From assembly GCA_964570625.1 (NCBI GenBank), contig CAZMYW010000027.1:359321-423320 (forward strand): a DNA stretch of 64,000 nucleotides, in the 5' to 3' direction. The translations under genes were made by a program, and so were the position numbers. Shown here piece after piece: positions 45,901 to 57,900 of this stretch. Below the pieces are notes generated by a model that saw only the letters and a list, made by a program, of their open reading frames with translations, made no database searches and was not told where the DNA came from. Each line of letters starts with the position of its first letter. Within the stretch, counting starts at the first letter, position 1. The DNA comes from JBFLXB01 sp964570625. Lineage in GTDB: Bacteria; Nitrospirota; Nitrospiria; 2-01-FULL-66-17.

Positions 45901-48900
45901 CCGCCATCTGCCGGCACATCCGCCGCGCTCAGCCCGGTCGGCACTGAGGGTGCGACGTTGTCGAGGGGCGTGGCCGACACCTGGGAACTGTCCGCCGACT
46001 CGGTCGTCCCGTTGAACGCCCGCACCACGTAGAAGTAGGTGGTGCCGTTCGTCAGCCCGGTGTCGGTGTAGCTCGACGTGGTGTTGTTCGTGATCGTATT
46101 CACCAGCGTGTACGGTCCGCCGCTCGTCAGGCTGCGGTAAATCCGCTGCTGGGTGATGCCGGGCGCGGTGGAGGGGACCCAGGTCAGGGTGAGCGCGCCG
46201 CCCTGATCCCCGGTGACGTCGACCGCGGCCGGGGCTGTCGGCGCTGCCGGAGGCGTGACGCCAGGTGCGAGGTTCCAGATCTGCACGCCCATGCGCGCGG
46301 TGCCGGTCCCGGTTCCGCGGGTCACCCGCACGGTGGTCGCATTGTCCAAACTCACCGTGAACTGCGCCAGGTTGACGGCGCCCACGGTCGTCGACGACGC
46401 TTGCGCCCCGCTGTGCCCGAACGGCGTGGACACGGTCCCCAGCACCACGGTCTGCGCCGTCGGCACTGCCGCGATCGTCGCCGTGGTCGTCGTCAGCCCA
46501 GTCGCCACGGGCACATCCAGGTGCTGCACGCTCGCCGCCCCCGGCTGGAACTGCACTACCTCCCACGCAATCTGCAGCTGCGGCCCGGTTGTCACCTGGC
46601 GCTCGATCACAATGTTGCCCGCTGCGTTGATCGTCGCAAATACACCCGTCTCGGCCGGCGGCTCGCTGGTCGCCCCGCCGGTGCCCGTGCGGAAGGAGAC
46701 GAACAGCAGGGTGCGCGTACGATCGACCGCCACCGGTGGCGTGACCGTCACGCTGGTCGCGGCCGCCGCCATCGGAACGATCCCGCGCTGCACGTTCGCC
46801 ACAAAGGCCGGATCCCACTGCACCAGCTCCACACGGTTGTTCTGCGGCCCGGTGTTGGGGGCGGCGCCAATCTCCACTTCCCAGCTCGTGCCGCTGACCA
46901 ACCGCACCCGGTCCAGCTCTTCCGACCCGATCGTGGTCTCGGCCGCGTTGTGCTGATGCCCTTGGTTGAGCACCATGGTCTGGCCGGGCACCACCGCCGT
47001 GGGCAGCGTGTCGGTGGCCGGGGTGCCCGCCCCGCCCTGGCCCGCAGCAATGGCCAACGTGCGCCGTTGCACCACGCTCGGACTGGTCGGCGTCAGTTCG
47101 ATGATGGTGTACTCAAAAGTCACGACGTTGTTCGTCACTGCCGAGGAGCCGTAGATCGTCAGTTGCGTGGCCGAGGTGATGGCCGAGGACTTGAACGTCG
47201 CCGCGTGCAGGTTGGTGGCCGTGTGCCGATACGTGATCACGTGGAAGGTCCGCGTCAGATCCAGCAGCGGCAAGCCACCGGTGCCCGCGGTGAAGTCGAT
47301 GACCGTCGTCGCGCCCGTGCCCGTGGTCCCCGTGCCTTTGATGATCTGCCGCACCAGCGTCGACGCGAGCGGCACCGCGCTCGCCTGGGCGCTGTTGGCG
47401 GACTCCTGCGTCCCGTCGAACGCCCGCAGCACGTAGTAATAGGTGGTGCCACTCGTCAGGCCGGTATCCGTCACGGTGTTCGTCGTGTTGTTCGCGACCG
47501 TCGTGACCAGCGTGTACGGGCCGCCGCTGGTGGTGCTCCGGTACACCCGTTGCTGGGTTACGTCCGTGGCGGTCGACACGGTCCAGGCCAGGTTGAGCGC
47601 CCCGCCGTTGTCCCCGGCTACGTCGGCGGCGGTGAGTCCGGTGGGCGTGGCTGGCACTACGTTGTCCACCGGCACCGCCGAGACCTGCGTCGAATTGGCA
47701 GATTCTTGCGTCCCGTCGAACGCCCGTATCACATAGAAGTACGTCGTCCCGTTCGCCAGCCCGGTGTTCGTGACCGTGGCCGTCGTGTTGTTCGTGAACG
47801 TCGTGATCAGGGTGTACGGGCCACCCGTGGTCAGACTGCGATAGACCCGCTGCTGCGTCACGTCGGCAGCCGTCGACGGCGTCCACGTCAGCACCAGCGC
47901 CCCACCTTGATCGCCGGCGACATCCGCCGCGGTCGGGCTCGTCGGTGCGGCGGGCGCCAAATTGTCGATCGGGGTAGCGGTAACCTGTAAGCTGTTAGTG
48001 GACTCCTGCGTGCCGTCGAAGGCCCGGAGCACGAAGAAGTACGTCGTGCCGTTGGTCAGTCCAGTGTTGGTGAACGTGGTGGTCGTGTTGTTGGTGAAGG
48101 TCGTGATCAGGGTGTACGGCCCGCCCGTGGTCAAGCTCCTGTACACCCGCTGTTGGGTGACATCGGTTGCGCTCGACGGTGTCCACGTCAGAGTCAGCGC
48201 CCCACCCTGATCCGCCGGGGTGTCTACGGCGACGACGCCTGTGGGTGCGGTGGGCGCCAAGTTGTCCACCGGGATCGCGCTCGCCTGATTACTGTTCGGG
48301 GACTCGGTCGTCCCGTTGAACGCCCGCACCACGTAGAAATACGTCGTGCCGTTGGTCAGCCCGGTATTGGTGAACGTCGTGGTCGTGTTGTTCGGGATCG
48401 TCGTGATCAGCGTGTACGGGCCGCCCGTAGTCAGGCTGCGGTAGATCCGCTGCTGGGTGATGCCGCCTGACGTCGAGGGCGTCCACGTCAGGGTCAGCGC
48501 GCCGCCCTGATCCCCCGCCACATCGGCCGCACTCACGCCCGTGGGCGGCGCGAGCGCCGAATTGTCCACCGGGACCGCCGATGCCTGGTTGCTGTTGGAC
48601 GACTCGGTCGTGCCGTTGAACGCCCGCACCACGTAGAAGTACGTCGTGCCGTTGGTCAACCCGGTGTTGGTAAACGTGGTCGTTGTGTTATTCGGGATCG
48701 TGGTGACGAGCGTGTACGGCCCGCCGCTGGTCGTGCTGCGATAGACCCGTTGCTGCGTCATGCCGGACGCGGGTGACGGCGTCCACGTCAACGTAATCGC
48801 TCCCCCGGAATCTCCCGGTTGATCCACCGCGGTCAGGTTCGAGGGCGGCGTGTTGTCGGCCGGAGCCGCGGACACTTCGGTCGAATTCGCCGATTCTGCG

Positions 48901-51900
48901 CTTCCGTTCCACGCTCGTAACACGTAGTAGTAGGTGGTGCCGTCGGTAAGGCCCGTATCCGCATAGGTTGCCGTGGTGTTATCGCCAAAACTGGTGATCA
49001 GTGAGTACGGGCCGCCCGTGGTGGTCGACCGATACATACGCTGTTCGGTCACACCCGCGGAGGTCGAGGGCGTCCACGTCAGGGTCAAGGATCCGCCCGT
49101 ATCGTTGGGCGTGTCGACCACCGCGACTCCGGTCGGCGGGACCACGGCGGTATTGTTCAGCGGCGTTGCGCTGGCCTCGTTGGAGGCCCCGCTCTCCTGG
49201 ACGCCGTCAAAGGCTCGGATCACGTAGTAATATGCCGTCCCGTCGATCAGGCCGGTATCCGTGTACACGCTGGTGGCATTCCCCGGCATCACCGTGACCA
49301 GCGTATAGGGTCCGCCGGACGCCGTGCCGCGATAGAGCCGTTGGTCGATCACACCTGAACTCACGGAGGGTAGCCACCCAAGCGTGATGGCACCACCGCT
49401 GTCCGCGGGACGATCGGTCGCCGTAAGGCTCGTGGGGGCCTGGGGCGCCAGATTGTCCACCGGCGTGGCAGAGGCCTCATTCGAGTTGGCCGACTCGAAC
49501 AATCCGTTGAACGCCCGCACCACGAAGTAGTAGGTCACCCCGTTCGTCAATCCCGAGTTGATGTACGACGAGGTCGCGTTTCCCGCAAGCGTGGTCACCA
49601 ACGAGTAGCCCCCGCCCGACGCAGTGCTCCGATAGACCCGCTGCTCGGTGACATCGAGGGTGGCCGACGGGGTCCAGCTCAGCGCCACGGCACCGCCATC
49701 GTCGCCAGGCTGGTCGATCGCCGACAGCCCTGTGGGCGACGCGGGCGCCGTGTTCGACGGCAACGCGGTATCCGCGTTGCCGCTGGGGGTGGTGGCGTCG
49801 TTCCAGTTCCCGAACGCGTCGCGCGTATAGACCGCATAGTAGTATGTGATGCCGTTGATGAGCCCCGAATCCACGGTCGAAACCGGCGCGCCAGACACCG
49901 GGCTCGTGGAGTCATAGACCACGACCGCCGTCCCGTCCAAATGGCTCGTCGGATACACTCCCGTCCTTCGCCGCACCATCACTTCGCCCAATGCAGGGTC
50001 GGTCGGGTTGGTCCAGGTGAGTGTGGCCTGACCGTTTCCTCCCTGGGCCACAAAATTGGTGACCGCCGCCGGGGGCAGGTTGTCGGCCGCGATCGAAGAC
50101 GCTTGGGGCGAATTGGCGCTTTCGTTCCCGCTGGTATCGTACGAGCGGACGACGTAGTAATAGGTCGTCCCCGGGGTCAACCCGTTGTCCGTATACGACG
50201 TCACGAACACGGGGTACGGGGTGACCCTCGTATACGGCCCGCCGGACACGGTCGCGCGATAGACCGTATACCCCGCCAAGTCCGGGTCCGAGGTATTGGC
50301 GGTCCAGGTGAGATCGATCGCGGTTCCGCCGTCTGCCGGGTGGTCCAGCGCCGTGAGAGCTGCCACCCCGCTGGGCGCGACCGTTTCGTGCCAGGGGATG
50401 ATCACGTGTGATTGGTACACCGGCGGAGAGCCTGCCGTGCCTTCGATCCACAACCGCGCGCTGACGTTGAGGGTCGGCGACGTGGCGAGGCGCACTCCGG
50501 TCCACAACCACAGCCGGTCCGACTGAGCGAACGTCACGTCGGACGCGTTGAGACAGTTCAGCGTGTACTCCGTGGTCGCCGCGGACAATGCCGCGAGCCC
50601 GGGGTTGGTGGCATCGTCGGCCACGCAGAACGTCGTGCTTCCGCCGCCGCTGTCTACCCGCGCCAGAACAGCCCGCGGGTACATCACGCCAGATCCCGCC
50701 ACGGCTGTCGTCTTGTCCATCTGTAAGACAATCCGGAACACCGACCCGGCGGGAATCACCGCCGCTCCGGGGTCGTTCGCCTGCGTTTCGAACGCCTCGA
50801 TGAAAAACGCGCCCGGAACTTCATTTGACAGATTGATCGTCTGATAGGACGTGGGCCCGAACAACGGGTCGCCGTTGGTCCCCGGCACGTCGAGGCGCAA
50901 TTGCTGGTACCCCGCGCCGAACGCCGACGATTCTTGGTGTAGATATTCCACGGCGTTGGGGCGCGGCACAGCCGACGATTGATTGGAGTTCCCGCTTTCG
51001 AACGTGCCGTCGAACACGCGCACGACGTAGTAGTACGTGGTGCCATCCGTTAAACCGCTGTCCACGAACGCCGTTGCCGTACCAACCGCTGTCCCGGCCA
51101 AGCTATAGGGACCGCCAGAGGTCGTCGCGCGATAGACCCGATGCTGGATCACGTCCGGTGCCGTCGAGAGCGTCCAGTTCAGCGTCACGGCCCCGCCCAA
51201 ATCCGCAGGCCGGTCCGCGGCGCTCAGCGCGGTGGGCGCCGCAGGGGGCAGATTGTCCAACGGAATCGCGGAGACCTCGGCCGACGCGGTGCTTTCATTG
51301 CCGCTCGTATCCACCGCGCGGACTACGTAGTAATACGTCACCCCGTTGGTGAGTCCCGTGCTCGCAAACGTCGTTCCGGTCACCAACGCACCGTTGATGC
51401 GCGTGAAGAACCCTCCGGAGGAGGTGGCCCGATACACGTTGTAGCCCGCGAGGTCCGGTTCCGCGTTCGCAGACCACGAGAGGTCCACCACACCGCCTTG
51501 ATCGACGGGCCGATCCGCCGCGGTCACGCCGGTCGGCGCGGCGGGCGGCGTGGTATCCCCGGTCGGAGGATTCTGCGGGAACCCGGGATCAGCATTCAGT
51601 CCCACGGTGGTCAGGTCGTTCCAGTTCCCGGATTGATCCCGCGTGTACACCGCGTAGTTGTAAAGCGTTCCGTTGATCAACCCGCTATTCACGAACGTCA
51701 CCAGCGCACCGGGCACCGGCGCGGTGGAATCGTAGACAGTCACGGCGGCTACATCCAAGTGGCCCGTCGGGAACACGCCGGTATTGCGTTTCACGAGGAC
51801 CTCGGCCAGATCCGTCGCGTTGGAGTTGGTCCATGTCAGTGTGGAGCTGGCGTTGTCCCCGTCGGATGCCAGGAAGTTGATGATCTGCGCGGGAGCGAGG

Positions 51901-54900
51901 TTGTCGATCGGGGCCGCGCTCGCCTGGTTCGAATTGACGCTTTCGAAGGTTCCGTCAAAGGCTCGCACCACGTAGTAGTAGGTGGTCCCGTTGGTCAAGC
52001 CCGTGTCGGTGATGGAGCCGGTCGTGTTGTTGGTGATCGTCCGGATAAGTGTGTACGGCCCGCCACTGGTGGCGCTCCGATACACGCGTTGAATGGCAAC
52101 GTCCGCGGACGAGGACACGGTCCACGACAGGTCCACCGCGCCCCCTTCGTCGGCCGGGCGATCCACCGCGGACACCGCGGTCGGCGCAACCGGAACGAGG
52201 TTATCGGCCGGCGTGGCCGACGCGGTGGCCGAGCGCGCACTCTCGTTCCCCGACCCATCCACCGCGGACACCTGGTAGAAATACGTCGTACCGTTGGTCA
52301 ACCCGGTGTCCGCGAACGCGGCACCGATCACCAACGGCCCGTTGACGCGGGAGTACGGTCCGGCAGCGGCCAACGCGCGATACACGTGATACCCGGCCAG
52401 ATCGGGCGCGGTATTCGCGGTCCACACCAAATCGATGATGCCGCCCTGGTCGCTCGGCCGATCGATCGCGGTCAACCCGGTGGGCGCGGTGGGCGGCGTG
52501 GTATCCGGCGCGGCGGCCGGCGTGCCGGTGTCCGCGTTGACGCCCGCCGTAGTCGCATCGTTCCAATTGCTGGCCTGATCGCGGCTGTAGACCGCGTAGA
52601 AGTACGTGGTGGCCGGGGACAGACCCGAATCCACGATCAACAACAGGGCACCTGGAACTGGCGCGGAATTGTCGTACACCACAACCGCGGTTGGGTCGGT
52701 GTGGTTCGCGGGGTACGCACCGAGTTTGCGCATCACGCGAACCTGCGCCAGATCGGGGACCGTGGGGTTGGTCCAGCGGAGCGTTGATTGTGCGACGCCG
52801 CCGTCGGACGCCGAGAGGTCGACGATCTGCGGCGGCGCGGTGTTATCCAACGGCACGGCCGACGCCTGCGTCGAGTTGGCGCCCTCCTGTACCCCGTCGA
52901 ACGCGCGGACCACGTAGTAGTATGTGGTGCCGTTCGTGAGTCCCACGTCGATGTGCGTGTTCGTCGTATTGTTGGCCAACGTCGTGACCAACGTGTACGG
53001 GCCGCCGGAGACGGTGGCGCGATAGACCCGCTGCTCGGACACGTCCGCGGCAATGGACGGAGTCCATGCGAGCGACACCGCGCCGCCCTCGTCAAAGGGG
53101 CGATCCGTCGCGGACAGACTCGTCGGCGCTGCAGGCGCGAGGTTATCCACCGGCACGCCTGACGCCTGCGTCGAGTTGGCGCCTTCTTGCGTCGCGTCAA
53201 CCGCTCGCACCACGTAGTAGTAGGTGGTCCCTCGGGTCAATCCTTGGTCGGTGTAGGTGGTGGCCGAAACTAACGCGGGGTTGATCCGCGTGTACGGGCC
53301 GCCGCTGATCGTGGCGCGGTACACGTGATACCCCGTCACGTCAGGAGACGTCGATGCGGTCCAGGACAACGCGAGCGCGGTGCCCTGATCGCCCGGGACA
53401 TCCACCGCCGTCAATCCGGTCGGCGGCGCGGGCGCGAGGTTGTCGAGCGGAGTGGCCGACGCCTGCAAGGACGGCACGCTCTCGTTGCTGAGCGTGTCGA
53501 CCGCGGTCAGGACGTAGTAAACCGCGACCCCATTGGCCAATCCCGTGTCGGTAAAGGAGGTGCCGGTCAACAGCGTTGGATTGACCAGGGTCGGATACGG
53601 TCCGCCGCTCGTCGTTCCGCGGTACAAGTTGTACCCCGCCAGATCCAGCTCGGTGTTGGCCTGCCACGTGACGAGGACCGCGCCGCCGTTGTCAGCGGGG
53701 ACATCCGCGGCCGCCAACCCCGTGGGCCTCGCCGGTGCACCGATATCATTGACTGGAGCGGCCGAGGCCTCGTTCGAATCCACGCTTTGGTTGGCCCCGT
53801 CGATCGCCCGCACGCGGTAGTAGTACGTGGTCCCGTCGGTCAATCCCGTGTCGGTCAACGTGGTGGCGCTGACAGCGGGTGTGAGCGCGGTAAACGGACC
53901 GCCGGCCGATGTGCCGCGCAACACCACGTAACCGATCACGTCCGGTGAGGGCGACGCGGACCACGACAACACGATCGCACCGCCCGCGTCCGCGGGCCGA
54001 TCCGTTGCAGTCAGGCCGGACGGCGGCGCCGGCGCCACGTTATCGACCGGGATCGCGGACGCCTCGAGTGACGCCGCGCTTTCGTTGTTGGTTGTGTCGA
54101 CCGCGCGCACCACGTAGTAGTACCGCGTGCCGTTGGACAGGCCCGCCGTGTCGAGTGCGGTGGTCCCCGTCAACAGCGCGCCGTTGAGCTGGGTATACGG
54201 ACCACCGGCTATCGTCGAGCGATAGAGGTTATACCCGGCGAGATCCGGCTCGGTGTTCGCCGACCAACTGAGATTGATCGCCCCGCCCTCGTCTCCTGGT
54301 CGATCGGACGCGGTGAGGCCGGTCGGGGCGATCGGGAATCCGTTGTCCACCGGCGCAGCGGAGGCCGGGGCCGAGCCCGCGCCTTCGTTGTTCGAGGTGT
54401 CTACCGCCCGAATGAGGTAATAGTAGGTCACGCCGTTGGTGAGCCCGGTATCGGTGTATTGGGTGGTCACAACCAACGGGCCGTTGATCCGGGTGTAGGG
54501 TCCGCCGCTCGCCGTCGCGCGGTACACGTGGTAGCCCGCGAGATCTAGTTCCCCGTTCGGCGACCAGGACACGATGATGACTCCGCCTTGATCCGCGGGA
54601 CGATCCACGGCCGTGACGCCGGTCGGCGCGGCTGGAGGCACGTTGTCGAGCGGCGCGCCGCTCGCCTGGTTGGAGTCCGCGCTCTCGTTCGCACTGTCCA
54701 ACGCCCGGACCACGTAGTAATAGGTGGTGCCGTTGGTGAGCCCCGTGTCGGTGTAGATCACCCCAGTGACCGGCGTCACCGTTACCCGTGTGTACGGGCC
54801 CCCGGAGACCGTGGCCCGATACACGTGATATCCCGTGACGTCCGTGGAAATCGAGCTGGTCCACGACAGGTCAAGCGCGCCACCTTGATCCGCGGGATGA

Positions 54901-57900
54901 TCCGCGACGCTGACCCCGGTGGGAGGCGCCGGCGCGAGGTTGTCCAGCGGCACGGCCGAAACCTCGGTCGAATCCGCACTTTCGTTGCCGCTGGTATCCA
55001 TCGCTCGCACGACGTAATAGACCGCCACGCCGTTGGGCAGTCCCGTGTCGGTGAAGGTCGTGGCCGTGATCAACGCGACGTTGACCCGCGTCAGCACGCC
55101 TCCGCTGATCGCCGACCGATACAGGTGATACCCGGCCACGTCCACGTCGGGCGACGCCGCCCAAGACACCACCACCGCCCCACCCTCGTCGCTTGGACGA
55201 TCGGCTGCGGAAACGCCCGTCGGCGCGGCGGGCGGGATGCGATCCACCGGCGCGGCCGACGCCGTATTGGACGGAGTGCTTTCGTTGGTCCCGTCCAGCG
55301 CGGTCACGCGGTAGTAATACGTCGTGCCGTTGATCAACCCGGTGTCGATGTACGTGGTCGGCACGATCGGTCCCGGGTTCACGACCGCAAACGGCCCGAT
55401 CGTTTGCAGCGCGCGGTAAATGCGATAGCCGACCACGTCCGGTTCCGCGTTGGCGGCCCACGCCAAGACGATGGTTCCGCCCGCCGCGTCGGACCCGGGG
55501 GCCGCCGTGAGCGCCGCCGGCGCCGCCGGCGCGGTGTTGTCCACCGGCGTGGCGGTGGCCACTGCCGACGCAGGCCCCTCTTGGTTCGCGCTGTCGACCG
55601 CGCGGATCACGTAGTCGTACGCGACGCCGTTGGTCAAGCCGCCGTCGATGTACGCGGTCCCGACCACGGGAGAGACGGTGATGCGTACGAACGACTCCGT
55701 CGTGGCGTCCTGCCGATAGACGTGGTAACCCGCGATGTCGCCTTCGGCATTGGCCGACCACGCGAGCAGGATCGCGCCGCCTTCATCCGCGGGTCGATCC
55801 GCTGCAGTCAATCCGGTCGGCGCCGCCGGCAAGGTATTGGTGACGATGATCCGGAACGTCTCGTTCGTTGACCGGATCGGCACGCCGTTGTCGGTAGCCG
55901 CGATGGTGGCCCCGTTGTACACGCCCGCGATCAGATAGCCCGGCGACAGGGTCAGCGTCCCGGTCCCATTACCGGTGGGCGTGAAACTCGCAAACGGCGG
56001 AAGGTTCGCAGCCGAGAGGGTGACGATGTCGCCGTCAGGATCAGTCGCCGTGATGGGCACGACCAGCGTTGATCCCTCGCTGACCGTGAGGTCTCCGATC
56101 GGCGTCAGAACCGGCGCTCGGTTCACGTTGTTGACGATAATCGTAATCGACTGGCTATCCGACAAGATCGGATTGCCCGAGTCGGTGGCGGTAATCGTCA
56201 CACCGGGATAGGTCCCCGCCTGCGTGTAGTTCGGCGCCAGGTGCAGCGTGGCGGTGCCGTTGCCGTGATCGGTCAACGTGGCAAAAGCCGGCAGGTTGAT
56301 CGCGGTAAACGCGATGGCGTCGCCGTCCGCGTCGGTCGCGGAAATCGCCACGTCGAGCAACCCGCCTTCGTCCAGAACGGGCGATGGAATGAGCGCCAGC
56401 ACCGGCTCACGGTTGGCGTTGACCACCGTAATCAAAAAGACTTCGCTGTCGAGCAGCGGCGGGTCGCCGGAATCGCTCACCGACACCGTCGCCCCCGGGT
56501 AGACGCCGGCATCCGCGTACCCGGGCGTCAGCCGTAACAGCGCCGTGCCGTTGCCGTTGTCTGTGAACGCGGCGAACGCCGGAAGGTTCTGCGCGGCGAT
56601 GACAAGCGCGCCCCCGTCAGGATCGGACGCGGTAATGATGACATCGGTCACCGTGCCCTCGGTGACGGTCAGGTCGCCGATCGAGCCCAGGACCGGCGGA
56701 CGATTGACATCGAGCACCTGGACCGTGAACGTCTCGCTGTCCGAAAGCGGCGGCACGCCGTTGTCGGAGGCGGTCACGGTGAGGGTGTAGAAGCCCGCGT
56801 CCGCGAATCCAGGGTTGAGCGTCAGCGTAGCGGTGCCGTCGCCGTTGTCGACGAACGAGGCGAACGCGAGTGACGGTGCAATCGTGAAGGTGATCGGGTC
56901 GCCGTTCGGATCACACGCCGAAATCGTAATCGCCGTGCTGGTGCCCTCGCTGACCGTAATGTCCCCGATCACAGCCAGGATCGGGGGCAGATCGACGAAC
57001 GGGCCGAACACGGCGTAGGTTTGGCCCGCATCGATGCGCCCGCCCGGATCAGCCGCGTCCGCGCCGATGACGATGTCCGCTCCGCTGGGGCAAGCCCGGC
57101 CCTTGATGCTGCCGCCGCTGGACACGGAGTACCCGGCGGCATCACCGGGAAGTGCGCCGTTCATGGTCACGTCGGCCTGAGTGGACAGTTCGATCACCGC
57201 CGGCAGCGGGTTGCGGCCGAAGACCGCATACGCTTGACCCGCGTTGGTCCGGCCGCCAGGATCCGCAAACAACGCGCCGATCACCACGTCACCCACGCCG
57301 TCGCCGTTCACGTCGCCCGCGGTGTCGAGGGCGTGGGCCTTGGCCAACTGATCGCCGGCCGCGATCCCGTTGATCACCGTGTCGGCGGACGCGGTGGCCA
57401 GGTCGATGACACACGGCGTGACCGAACAGGCCGCAAACGACGGCGCGCCCTTGATCACGTACACGCGACCCGCGTTGGTCCGTCCCGCGGGGTCGGCCTG
57501 TTGTGCGCCGATGGCCATGTCCGCGAATCCGTCCCCGTCCAAGTCACCGGCGATGGCCACCGACGAACCGAGTTGATCGCCGATTGCGGCGCCGTAAAAG
57601 GTGATGTCCGCGGCGGTCCGCAGGTCGATGGTCAAGGGGAACGTCGGCCGGCCAAAGACCACGTAGGCGGCGCCCGCGGTGCCGCGCGTGGTGACCGGCG
57701 CGAATCCCGACGCGCCGATGATCAGATCAGAACGGCTATCCCCGTTGACGTCCCCGCCCGTCGCGACCCGACCCGCGCCCGGGGCCGAGTCGAACTGGCC
57801 GAATCGGTACCCCGTGATCGTGACGTCGGCCTGAGTGCCGAGGTCGATCGCGCAAGGCGAGGTGCGACAGCTTGCCCACGACGCGCGCCCGAACACGATG

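Noticed and set aside
43449..47990. Plus-strand open frames of 368, 432 and 529 codons
   Set aside because: They mirror the 300-bp FN3 period on the opposite strand and have low-complexity RGR/RRQ composition; not genes.
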